NCBI GenBank assembly: GCA_026122225.1 | Contig: JANEZZ010001896.1 | Span: 496,001-560,000 of the forward strand | Source: Heloderma charlesbogerti | Taxonomy: Eukaryota > Chordata > Lepidosauria > Squamata > Helodermatidae | Direction of reading: 5' to 3' | DNA length: 64,000 bases | In this document: positions 1 to 9,769 of the stretch, piece after piece | How positions within the stretch are numbered: the first letter of the stretch is position 1 | Layout: each line of letters starts with the position of its first letter | Made by a program: the position numbers and the translations under genes | Notes under the pieces: model-generated | Seen by the model: the letters and a program-made list of their open reading frames with translations, nothing else | Databases searched by the model: none | What the model was told of the DNA's origin: nothing

Positions 1-1600
1 ATAAAAGTGCTATTCAACTAAAAAGTCACAAAGTGGACAGATCCAAATAGTACCATCTGTCTGTGGCACCCTAGCTGTACTTTGCAACAGGGATGCAGAA
101 AAACACCCATTTCAAAAATACCAAAGTCGATAATGGCTCAGATCCAGTCTATGCTAGTTGCACTTAGCTTGCATTTAAATCAATGAGACTTCAGTCATCG
201 TGACTAGCTTTTCGCAGGGATTTCAGCGAGACCCAAGCGCAACTAACTTAGTGCGACTAATTGACCCTGTGAGAATGGTCTGCAAATTGCTTGTTTTCTC
301 AGGCAACCCTGTGATGGTGGTTTTCTTGTCTCTCTGGTCCACCATAGGCTGCAGTCACAAACTGCTTCATTCTGACTTCATTCATTGTAATGACTTTGGA
401 GTTCATAGCTCATAGCTGTAATTATGGTGAGCTGCAGAGTTGTTATTCTTCAAAAGCTCTACGTTGTTAATGGGTGCCCTTTCCCAAAGGATTGTCAATG
501 GATGTCTTACTTACTGGGCTGCAACTTATGGCTTTTTAGTGTAGCTGAAATGCTTTGCAGTATCAATATGTATGAAGTGCTTGGTGCATGTATATCATGC
601 AATTATTTTATTAGACATTTTGTTAAATTTTTAATCACTAATTGCACAAGGCTAATAGTATCTTTGAATCGGAGATATTTGGACTGTGGGTGTGCTTTCT
701 CCAGCAGATGTGGGAGTGCTCACTTCTCTGAGGCTGTCATCAGCAGCCTCCTGGGTGGAATAAACAGGAGCAGATAGAAGCTCTGCTTGGTTTCCTTTTT
801 GGGAGGCAATAGTTTCTACTGTTTGTGTGTCCATATGACTACAGAAGCAACAGTCAGAAAACTGTAAGTGGGACCCATAGTACAGCTTACTTACATGTTA
901 TCAGTCTCATTGTATGTATAATCTCCATGCCATGTAGTATTGGGAGTAGCAGCAGCAGTTGTAGCAATCTTCTGTTCTATATTTCTGATCTTCAGGGGAG
1001 AATGTCCACAGAAATATAGGTAAAATGAGAACAGCTACACAAAAGAGCGCAGTATTGGCAGACCTTGGGAGAACCCTGAGGCTTGCGGAAGTACAAAAAA
1101 AGCTTTAAAAAAAACCCCAAAGGGGAGAAGACATTTCCCCAAACTGTCCAATGAGGACCGAGAATGCTCACTGGTTACAGAATGTGGACTGACTTTTGGG
1201 GTGGGGGGAGAGAAAACAGTTGGAGGGGGAATTGAATGGAGTGGCTGGAAAAGAAGGATAGAGGAAGAGGCACATAGATATAAAAAGTGGGGAGAACCAT
1301 CTCCTTGTCTGGATAGGTTGTGTCGCAGTTCATGCGGAGAAGCTACTTTTAAATATCTCCAGGCATGGAAATGAGAGCAACTCATTGAAATCAATGGAGA
1401 AATCCAAGATTTTAATGTTGATGGGATTAGGCATCACTGTATCTCTACACACACCCAACCTCCAAAAGGTAGCAGCAAAGAGAAGAGTTCCTTCTCTTTC
1501 TAACTCAGTTCTTATTTAGCATGAAACAGAAAAAACACACACCCACTTATTCCAAAGTAAATGAGGTTAGTTGTCCCTATATTTCAGTTTGTAAGGGACT
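1..1600. other. Single-copy sequence, no gene recognised
   Basis: Frames in this stretch are short and show no domain, signal peptide or repeat structure. I recognise no LINE, SINE or transposon end. It is best treated as intergenic or intronic DNA. Confidence 0.5.
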
Positions 1601-1609
1601 GTGGATGGG

Positions 1610-1955
1610 AGAGTGACTTATGACAGCCCTGCAGCATAGTTCACATTGAATACTGCAAATCAGGCTCTGAGTGGTTTACAACAGCCATGCAGTATTGTCG
1701 AGAGGTAATAGATCCCTATTGGAGACTGGTGGTTGGACTGAGGCTGAGAGAGTAGTTTACAACAATTCTGTGTTGTTATCCATTGTGTTTATCCCCACAC
1801 TGCAGGTTGGGCTGAGAAAGTAGTATACAACAACCCTGCAGTATAATTCACTGTTAAACTCCTATTGCAGCTTGGATGGCTATGCTGAGAGAGCGAGAGT
1901 GAGCGAGAGAGAGAGAGCTTGCAGCAGCCTTGCAATATTGTCCATAATTAACATT
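1610..1955. repeat. Degenerate tandem repeat, about five units of 60-80 bp
   Basis: Successive units share a core of the form GAGTRRTTTACAACARCCCTGCAGTAT followed by a variable half that often ends GGGCTGAGA. The cores begin near 1613, 1671, 1749, 1812 and 1890. The last unit runs into a short GAGAGA tract. Identity between units is low, so this is an old minisatellite or a tandemly duplicated repeat fragment. Confidence 0.5.
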
Positions 1956-3110
1956 TCAGGCCAGAGGTGGTTGTACTTAAATTGCACCCTCAGACCTCCT
2001 CCCCGGACAAATCAAGCTCTCAGCTTCATGCAGAAGCCTCAGGCTCCATTGACTTGCATGCAGACTGGTTGCATTTTTAAATAGAGCTGAGCGTAAATGG
2101 CCTCTTCAAATTCTCCACCCTATTTGTGGGCAGAGAAATTGCAGAGACAATTTCACTGAATTTCTAAAGGGGGGGGAGAAATTCTCCAAGAATTTCTCAC
2201 TGGTAGGTAGGGCTTACCATTGGCAAGGGTTGTAGCACAGCTTCTTTTTCTCCCCCCCCCCAGGGTTTTTTGTTTGTTTGTTTGTTAATTTGCACTGCCA
2301 CTGCAAAAGGCAACAGCATCAACTGTGTTAGCAGCCTGGCCCCCATTTTTTTTTAAATTTTCTGCAATACCCCATTCCTAGTATCATTCCAGGGCATTGG
2401 GGCAGAAGGGAAGGGAATTCAGCCACCACAAAAAATAATGGTGAGGAAAACATGGAGAAAATTCTGCAAAGTGGCCTTTTATTTCTAGTGTGGTAAGAAA
2501 AGAAGAATCCCAGTTCTTTTCTGGGAAAACTGTCTTCTGAGAAATGTTGGCTCAGCTCTAGTTGTCATTCTTTAGGGTGATTGTGGATACACCTTGTCTC
2601 TAATTCAGGAGCTGATAATATCACCTCATCCCTGCAAGATGTAGCAGGTGTTGGGGGGGGGCAGTGCTGCATTCACCTCCAGGGAAGAGGTGGATCTGAA
2701 GCCAAAATCTGACTCCAGCTTCCTGAAAAATGTCTTCCCCCATCAAAGAGGCTTCCATTTTTCTGCCTCATTCTCAGGGCATTTTGCAATTTATTTGGAA
2801 TTTCTTTTGGTGGTATTTTTGACCTTACCTAAGCACTGTGAGGTAGCTGAGGGTACTGTGCGTGTGTTTTTTCTTTCTGTTACACATCTCCTCATTACTC
2901 TGCAGTCTCCCAGGCTGCCTGCACTTCCAGATCTGAAAAAGCCCTATGGGAGGAGCTACCTCAAGACGTCATCCCCTGGGTGGGAAGTGTGGGAAGTCAA
3001 AGAGGATACAGCATCCCAGAGAGATGATAGTACAATGAAAGACACTTGCACACACTCTTCAGCCACCTCGTAATTCAGGTAAGCAGAAGAACCATGAGAA
3101 TTTCTCTGGA
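1956..3110. other. Single-copy sequence with homopolymer runs
   Basis: The stretch holds a poly-C run followed by a short GTTT repeat near 2253-2286 and a poly-G run near 2653. A 141-codon frame at 2648-3073 starts in the poly-G run and shows no recognisable domain. No gene is called. Confidence 0.4.
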
Positions 3111-3111
3111 A

Positions 3112-3486
3112 TTTCTTCTCTTTTGAGAGAAGACCGCCTATCCAATGCAGGGCAGGAGAAGCACGGAGGGGATCGTTCCCTCCGCGCTTCTCCTGCCCTG
3201 CATTTGCAGCTAGACAGCTGATTTTGGCTGTCTAGCTGCAGGAAGGTGGAGTGGGGGAGGAGGCTGCTGGACGACACATAGGATGTGTCATGCTGGCATT
3301 TCTGCCTTCCCCACCCCAGAACGCCCCCTGGAACACTCCGTTTTGGCTCCTCTGCACTCGTCTTCCAAGCATGGGGTGTTCTGTGCTGCTTGTGAGGCAG
3401 TGCAGAAGGGGGGGAAGGTCGGTTCCCAGAAAATTACATATCCTATGGCCGTCTAGCTGCTGACTAGCAGACATAGGATTGCTCCC
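3112..3486. mobile_element. Harbinger-like hairpin MITE, copy 1
   Basis: This is homologous along its length to the element at 8929-9338. It contains two hairpins, one built on GGGCAGGAGAAGC at 3149-3211 and one built on CAGCTAGACAGC at 3208-3240. The right end reads ATAGGATTGCTCCC followed by TTA, matching the family end ATAGGATTRTGCCC-TWA. The left terminus is degraded. It has no coding capacity. Confidence 0.6.
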
Positions 3487-3489
3487 TTA

Positions 3490-3925
3490 TTTTACTTTAG
3501 ATGGGCAATAAAAGTGTTCTGTTCCATTGGGCTTGTAATGCGGTGTAATGTTTTATTAATCTTCAATTTTAATTTTAATCCTGTTCTCAAATTTTATTGT
3601 CAGGCATGATCTCCGTTCCTGTGTTTTCTGTGTTTTTTAATTTTTAATCAGGTTTTTTTTTTATTGTACATCACACTGGATCCCTGGTAGGGGGAGGTGC
3701 AAATTAACATTTCATAAATACGCAATAGGGATCTCAGTTCTCCCAGTTGTAGTTATGTATCATCAGAGGGCTCAGGGAACCTCAGGTTTCGCAGAGGTGA
3801 TAAAGTTGGTGGGGAGACCCCTCCAAAGAGCACAGTGAGAACTCCGCATGTTCCATGGCCATGGAATGCTGGCTGATTGTTGGGTGAAAAATAGAAAATC
3901 AGAGGGAAGGGGGAATGGAATGGAG
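3490..3925. other. Single-copy sequence, nothing recognised
   Basis: AT-rich sequence with a T run near 3652. No coding or repeat homology was seen. Confidence 0.4.
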
Positions 3926-3927
3926 TA

Positions 3928-4130
3928 CCATGCCATAGGAACACAGAAAGTTGCCTTCCATGGAGTCAGACTATTGGTCCCTCTAACCCAGAATTGTCAA
4001 CACTGACTGGCAGCAGCTTTCCAAAGTTTCAGGCAGATGTTAGTTGAGCCCTACCTGGAGATGCTGGGGATCGAACTTGGGACCTTTTGCATGCAAAAGC
4101 ATGTGCTGTACCAATGTGCAACGATTCCCT
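3928..4130 (-). mobile_element. tRNA-derived SINE with CR1/L3-type tail, degraded
   Basis: The reverse complement carries a tRNA-like head (GCATGCAAAAGGTCCCAAG, then a B-box-like GTTCGATCCCC at about 4067-4077). The body reads ATCTCCAGGTAGGGCTCAAC and the tail ends GGCAACTTTCTGTGTTCC. It is the same family as the better preserved plus-strand copy at 57405-57608. There are internal indels relative to that copy, and no polymerase III activity is expected. Confidence 0.65.
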
Positions 4131-4232
4131 CTTTATTGTGCAGGAGGCCATGCCACCCTGACTGGAACACTGAAAAGGAGGCCTTCACACACTGCAACAT
4201 TTTACTGCAGGTCTAGTAGTAGTTGTAGTAAT

Positions 4233-4264
<32 letters not shown>
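4233..4264. repeat. (ACT)n microsatellite
   Basis: About ten uninterrupted ACT units follow an imperfect AGT-rich stretch. Confidence 0.95.
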
Positions 4265-4374
4265 ATTAATAATAACAACCTGAAGAATGCCTGCTCCAGA
4301 ATCATCCTGCCCACACATTTGAGTCACATCCTGGTACCTTCCTCCAGGTGCCTCTGCTTTCTGAAGTGAGGCAG

Positions 4375-4625
4375 GTGACAACCAGAGAGGGGGCATTTTT
4401 GGTTGTGGTGTCTGCCTTTGGAACTCTCTCCTACACTGTTATCTAGACTTTTTGGCACTAGGCTTTTAAAAACCAGTCTTTTAAAAGTATCTCTCCATCA
4501 AATTTGGATGTTGCTTTTAACTGCTATCTTTTTGTTTTGATTGTCTTTATTCTGTATTGTCTTTATTATTTTACCTGTAAACTACCCTGGAAATTGATGT
4601 TGAAGGGCAGTATAAAAATCAGTTA
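4375..4625 (+). mobile_element. L2-type LINE 3' end
   Basis: The order of motifs is that of a squamate L2 3' region. A relic of the terminal coding motif (TTTGGAACTCTCTCC) is followed by a T-rich stretch with TTTTAACTGCT, and then CTGTAAACTACCCTGG and GGGCAGTATAAAAAT, the diverged form of the usual ACCGCCC/GGGCGGTATA ending. It is 5' truncated and dead. Confidence 0.65.
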
Positions 4626-4644
4626 TGGTGGTGATGATGATGAT

Positions 4645-6360
4645 GCACAGACCAAAATAATTTGACTTGAACCTCAATTCAAGGCTTCAGAAAATGGCCT
4701 GATTATGCTTGGAGGCCTTCCACTTCAGATACCAAACTCGAGTTGAGATGCTGAAATCCTGGGCTTTCTATTGACTATCATGAGAAAAAAAATGGCTATA
4801 ACATTTTGTTTGTTCAGAAGTGGAGGAAATTTTCAGGCATAATAGTCCCTTAGGAGGGGATTAGACCTGCCTGATTTAAGAAAGACAGGGGTAGTGTTTG
4901 CTGTGTTACATACATTTATATTTTGATTCTGTTTTAAGGGAACCACTGCAGGTGTGTCTGTGAGGGGAACTGGAAGTGAAAGTGTATTTTGCTTGTGCAG
5001 CAGGATCTTTGGATCCATGTTGTTTTCACTTTACGCTTTCTTTTGCACCATCGTGTGCTCTGTTGGCATCACTAGGTTAGTCTTCTTCAGTCTGAATCCA
5101 TCAAGGAGCTGTCATACATAAGGGGCTGGCCTTGCCTTCTAGGCACTGATGTGTGCATTGGCCATGTCCCCTGCAGCCAATATGCAATTGGCTTCAGTCT
5201 GAATGGGGCCCAATGGATGTATACGCATAAGGCCTCCTCCATGGGGATGTGAATTCTGGCCTGTTATGGTTCCCTTCTCCACATGTACAGTCATATCTGC
5301 ATAGGGGGCCCTTCAGACTGATTCTTCATTGGTTTGCTATGGCCTATGGCTAAGAGCAATAAACATATGTTGTTGTTGACTGTTCACTGGTGTCTAGGGG
5401 GCAGGCCTAGCCCACACATACATGATTCAGTAGTACATGATGCTCAATGCCTGAAGAGGGCTATTGTCTACTGTGAAAGTAAAGCAAAATATGAGATTTT
5501 CGTTAAAACTGGAGTGACAGCATAGAGCACCAATGCAGTTCATTTTGAATATGCAGATATGTGTAAGTAAGTACAGCAGTTTTGTCGGGCTTTGCTTCAG
5601 CTGTGGCTCTCTCAAAGCACAGACAAGGGTACAATTTCCGTAGTGATACAGACTTAGATATACACTCAACAACTTCAGTAGATGTAAAACTGCAATATCT
5701 CTTATTAACTATGTGTCCAGTACATTGTGATATGGAAAAGAGCAGCTAATTTGGAAATCATATAATTCCTGTATAACTTTCAGATAATTCTGTTCCCATC
5801 TCATTTTCATGGTATGAGTGAATAATACCAGGTTATGGCTGTAGGCATGTCACACCCATTCTGTTATCCTAGAATTTTCCTAATGTGAAAGTTAGAACAG
5901 CTGGGTCACTAAAGAATACAATGCATCTTAACTTACGTCCTTTGTATACATCTTTGCCATATATTGTTACAACATGGTCATACTTATCTTGGCATCCATC
6001 GGCTCTAGAAACGAAAAAAGCAAAGGTGGCGACTTTCAGGAATCTAAAAAGGAATTATGGACCACACAAAAAATGTTGGATCTTTATGTAGTCCTTTAAC
6101 CACATGCAGCAAATACATAACTTGTATGCAAGTTAAATACCTTAAATGCAGCATGGAGGTGTCTAAGGATGCACACCTGTCATTCACATTTTATTATGTT
6201 ACTATAGGAAACTCTGGTGTACTTTCAGCAAACATGATTGCTGCTTAAAATACAGAATGGCTATGCTACATAGCAACATGCCCAGCAAATTGTATATTTT
6301 ACACGGAGTTGCAGTCAAGTTCTCAAATGTGAGTTTTCTAATACTGATTTTTTTGCATTC
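4645..6360. other. Single-copy sequence, no gene recognised
   Basis: Mixed AT-rich sequence. Small frames here have no recognisable domain and no plausible splice context. No repeat family was recognised. Confidence 0.45.
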
Positions 6361-6369
6361 ACTCTTTCC

Positions 6370-6512
6370 ATTTTTATTTATTTAAAATAATAAATAAATT
6401 TGTTTATTTAATATATATATTTTTTATTTAATACATTTCTATACCGCCCAATAGCCGAAGCTCTCTGGGCAGTTCACAACAATTAAAACTGTAAAATATA
6501 AGATGATAAGAT
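6370..6512 (-). mobile_element. L2-type LINE 3' end
   Basis: The tail of TTTATTTA units is followed by CATTTCTATACCGCCCAATA and GCCGAAGCTCTCTGGGCAG. This is the reverse complement of the standard L2 ending with GGGCGGTATAGAAATG and an AAATA-type tail. Only the terminal part is present. Confidence 0.75.
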
Positions 6513-6582
6513 TTTTAGGTGTGTATGTTAAAAAAAGTTATGTGTACATTTAAAACCCCCCAAACCACAATGGATGAAGTGG

Positions 6583-6618
6583 CCCTCAATGTGCTTAGTA
6601 CCCTCAATGTGCTTAGTA
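6583..6618. repeat. Perfect tandem duplication of 18 bp
   Basis: CCCTCAATGTGCTTAGTA occurs twice back to back, immediately before the point where hAT-like copy A begins. Copy A lacks its 5' terminus here, so the duplication marks the damaged junction. Confidence 0.9.
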
Positions 6619-7531
6619 CAGGGATTATGCTGATGGTGTGGGGGGAGGTGTTCCGTCCCTCCCCCTGGAATCCTCGCCAGGGGGCAAGGCGCTCCATTCC
6701 TCCCCCCCCCAGAATCCTGGCCAGCCAGCTGTGCTCCACAGTGATTCTGCGGAGCCACCAGCCAGCTCCACCAGCAGCCGGACATCCGGCTGCTGGCTAG
6801 CACGGATGCAAATGGCGGCGGCTGTAGCCGCTGCTGTTTGCGTTCCTGCAGTCAGCCATGATAGGCTATGTAAATGTTTACGTAGCCTATCACGGCTGAT
6901 TAAAAACACACACAAAAAAAACGCGCGTATGCAAATGGCGGCGCCCATGGGCACCGCCATTTGCGTTCCTTATTTTGTCACGTCTTAGTCTACATAAACA
7001 TTTAAGTAGACTAAGACGGCAAAAATAAGGGGAACGCAAATAGCGTACCATCTACGCTATTTGCGTTCCCCTTATTTTCACTGTCTTAGTCTACGTAAAT
7101 GTTTACGTAGACTAAGACGTGCCAAAATAAGGAACGCATATGGCGGCGCCCATGGGCGCCGCCATTTGCGTACACGCGTGTTTTTTTTTTTTTAAAGTCA
7201 GCCGTGATAGGCTGCGTAAAGATTTACGTAGCCTATCATGGTGTTTTTAAAAAATCTAGCCATGATAGGCTACGTAAATGTTTACGTAGCCTATCACTTT
7301 TTTTTTTTTAACCTGGAAATGGCGGCGGCGGCTGCAGCTGGTCAGAAGACTGGCCGCCGCCTCCAAACCGCCTCCAGATCCGCCGCCACCAGGAAGAACT
7401 GCCCCAGGTAAGTCCTGTCCCAGGATGGGAGGCGGGGGGTTGGCAGGCCATTCCGCCACTGATTTCGGGGGGCCGAATGCACTGGCATTCGGTCTCCCTG
7501 AGATCCATGGCGGAACTTTCGTACATCCCTA
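6619..7531 (+). mobile_element. hAT-like nested-palindrome element, copy A (5' truncated)
   Basis: The right end reads ACTTTCGTACATCCCTA, the exact reverse complement of the left end of copy B (TAGGGATGTACGAAAGT). The left 40 bp or so are missing. Inside are two CCGTCCCTCCCCC subterminal units, hairpins of the form GATAGGCTACGTAAA/TTTACGTAGCCTATC, and a dyad centred near 7047 that spans roughly 6853-7242. A GC-rich segment with ATG at 7319-7321 is followed by a consensus donor CAG|GTAAGT at 7405-7413. No transposase is present. Copies B and C give the 8-bp target duplications that support hAT. Confidence 0.8.
7319..7407 (+). promoter_or_regulatory. First-exon-like segment ending in a splice donor (copy A)
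   Basis: A T-rich run is followed by GGAAATGGCGGCGGCGGC, which resembles a YY1 or TISU-type start motif. Then come 89 nt of GC-rich sequence and CAG|GTAAGT. The same order occurs in copy B (ATG at 30345, donor after 30439) and copy C (ATG at 54661, donor after 54738). ATG-to-donor lengths are 89, 95 and 78 nt, so the frame is not held constant. Exon function is inference. Confidence 0.35.
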
Positions 7532-7689
7532 GAATATTTATTCACAGATATTGAGTTGGGAAGATGCATGACTATGGGCCTACCCAAGCCTTCAGATCAG
7601 CATAATTGGCCCTGTTCTCTGATCTGCAGTTAGCAAAGATCAGATGAGAAGGTCCTGAGAGGACTGGACCTTTCCACAGCTGTAGGATT

Positions 7690-7925
7690 CTCTTCCCATT
7701 TCCAAGCAGCTTTACCAAGCCCAGTTTTTTCCTGGTTTTAAGCAGATTTTTGAAAACTTATTTTATTTTGCAAAACTTTTTGTGCGTGATTTTCTGTTGA
7801 CTCTAGTGTCGAGTTTTTATGGAGATGTGCTTTAAGTCTATTTGATATTGTTTCAGTGGTAATAGTATGCTTTTTGATGTTTTATCTTTGTAAGCAGCTT
7901 TGAATTAAAAATATTTTAAAAGATA
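7690..7925 (+). mobile_element. L2-type LINE 3' end, degraded
   Basis: T-rich L2-like 3' region ending TGTAAGCAGCTTTGAATTAAA, a diverged form of TGTAAACCGCCTTGAG, plus an A-rich tail. It is old and truncated. Confidence 0.5.
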
Positions 7926-8079
7926 GGATAAAATGTTTTAAAAGGATTGATGGAATAGGATTATTGCTTTTACTTGGATTTCCACCCTGCCTATAACAAA
8001 GGTTCATGGATGTCTACAACACTTTAAAGCAACAAATGCAAAAATACACTCCATTGGAAAGCTTTCTTGTGTAAGCCCC

Positions 8080-8160
8080 ATTTAGATTGCAATCCTATAC
8101 ATACTTCCCTAGGATTACTCAAGGGGGCTTACTTCTGAGTAGACACACAAAGGCTTGTGT
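8080..8160. mobile_element. Short MITE remnant (TTGCAATCCTATAC family)
   Basis: Begins TTGCAATCCTATACATACTT and contains GGGGGCTTACTTCTGAGTAG. This is the squamate repeat in which two GGAGTAAGYCC/GGGCTTACTTC arms face each other between GCAATCCTAT ends. The right end is lost. Confidence 0.55.
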
Positions 8161-8329
8161 TATGAATGTCTTCCTGTAAAGTCTAACCTACAACCCAGGG
8201 CAGTAGTGAGGATAAATAAAATAAGCATTTGAAAAATGCTTCAAAATTATTACTAATAAATACATATGAACAAATATTAGTAACTATTAGCAAATGCTGA
8301 GGCCCCCAACATGAGCATCCGCAGATGCC

Positions 8330-8928
8330 TGCTCAAGGAAATGTGAAGAACTCCAAAAGGATCTACCCAAACTGTAGAATGGGCATCAAAATGGCAAATG
8401 TGGTACAATGTAAGTAAGTGTAAAGTGATGCATGTTGGGGCAAAAAACCCTCCGAATTTCATGTATACATGGATGGGATCTGAGCTAGCAGTGATTGACT
8501 AAGGAAGAGATCTTGAGGTTGTGGTCGACAGCTTGATGAATATGTCAACCTAGTGTGTGGCTGCTGTGAAAAAGACAAATTCCATGTTAGGGATATTTAG
8601 GAAAGGAACTGAAAAAGAAAACTGCCAAATCATACTGCCCCTATACAAATCTATGGTGCAACCGCACTTGGAATACTGAGTACAGTTCTGGTCACCACAC
8701 CTAAAAAGGGATATTGTAGAGTTGGAGAAATGGCAGAGAAGGGCAGCCAAAATCATCAAGGGGCTGGAGCATCTCCCCTAAGTCAAGGTTCTAATGTCTG
8801 GGACTGTTTAGCTTAGAAAAAACAGGTGAGTGAGGGAAGAAGTGTAAAAACTTATGCATGGTGTGGAGAAATTGGATACAGAAACATTTTTCTCCCACTC
8901 TCATGATACTAAAACCAGGAGTCATTTA
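8330..8928 (+). mobile_element. CR1/L3-type LINE 3' region, left part
   Basis: Recognisable by AATGGCAAATGTGGTACAAT, GTGTAAAGTGATGCATGTTG, the GGTGCAACCGCACTTGGAAT block and the ATCAAGGGGCTGGAGCAT block. It continues after the MITE at 9339. It represents the end of ORF2 and the 3' UTR of a CR1-like element, with several frame-destroying changes. Confidence 0.8.
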
Positions 8929-9338
8929 GGACGCAATCCTATTGGGATAGGTGGCTACCTCTGAACTCAGAGGCGACCACTTATCCAATGCAGGGCTGGA
9001 GAAGTGTGGAGGGGATCGTCCCCTCCACGCTTCAACCACTCTGCATTTACAGCTAGACAGCCGATTTTGGCTGTCTAGACATGGGACCTCAGAGCACAGG
9101 AAGTGGCAGCTGGATGACATGTAGGATGTGTCGTACTGGAATTTCTGACTTCCCCGCCTGACATGCCCCCAGGAACGCCCTGTTTTTGCTGCTCCACGCT
9201 CCTCTTCTGAGTGCGGAGCGCGGACTGTTCTGCGCTGCCTACGAGGCAGTGCGGGAGGGTGTGTGAGGGTCGGTTCTCAGGGAACCAACCTACCATATGG
9301 CCATCTAGCATCTGACTAGTGGCCATAGGATTATGCCC
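8929..9338. mobile_element. Harbinger-like hairpin MITE, copy 2
   Basis: A 410-bp insertion that cleanly splits the CR1 copy. TTA is present on both sides (8926-8928 and 9339-9341), a 3-bp TWA target duplication. Termini are GGACGCAATCCTAT and ATAGGATTATGCCC, imperfect inverted repeats starting GG, as expected of PIF/Harbinger. Internal hairpins are shared with 3112-3486. There is no coding capacity, so it would depend on a transposase made elsewhere. Confidence 0.8.
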
Positions 9339-9720
9339 TTAATGAAGCTGATTGGTGGGAAATTCAGGACAGATAAAAGGAAGTTCTTCTTCACACAGCA
9401 CATAGTCAAACTATGGCATCTGCTAGCACAAGATGTAATGATGGCCACCAACCTGGATGGCTTTGGAAAGGGGCTAGACAAATTCATAGAGGATAAAGCT
9501 ATCAATCACTACTCAACATGATGGCTATATATTATCTCCATTATCTGAGGCAATATGCCAGTTGTTGGGGAACACGAGCGGGAGGGTGCTCTTGCACTCA
9601 TGTCCTACTTGTGGGCTTCCCTAGGCAGCTGTTAGCCACTGTGTGAATAAAATGCTGGACTAGACAGGCCTTTGGCCTGATCCAGCAGGGCTCTTCTTAT
9701 GTTCCTATGTTCTTAAGTTT
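9339..9720 (+). mobile_element. CR1/L3-type LINE 3' end, right part
   Basis: Continues the LINE interrupted at 8928 (AATGAAGCTGATTGGTGGGA onward). It runs through AGGAAGTTCTTCTTCACACA to the typical end GCTGGACTAGACAGGCCTTT and a TCTTATGTTCCTATGTTC tail. The tail units are characteristic of this CR1/L3 group. Confidence 0.85.
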
Positions 9721-9769
9721 CTTTGGCACCTGAAGCAGAAAATCCCACAAGCTTCTTATGTTCTTCTTA

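Noticed and set aside
1610..1955. Possible CRISPR or satellite array
   Set aside because: Units are too diverged and irregular in spacing; best described as a degenerate minisatellite.
2648..3073. A 141-codon plus-strand frame
   Set aside because: It begins in a poly-G tract and has no recognisable domain; no support beyond length.
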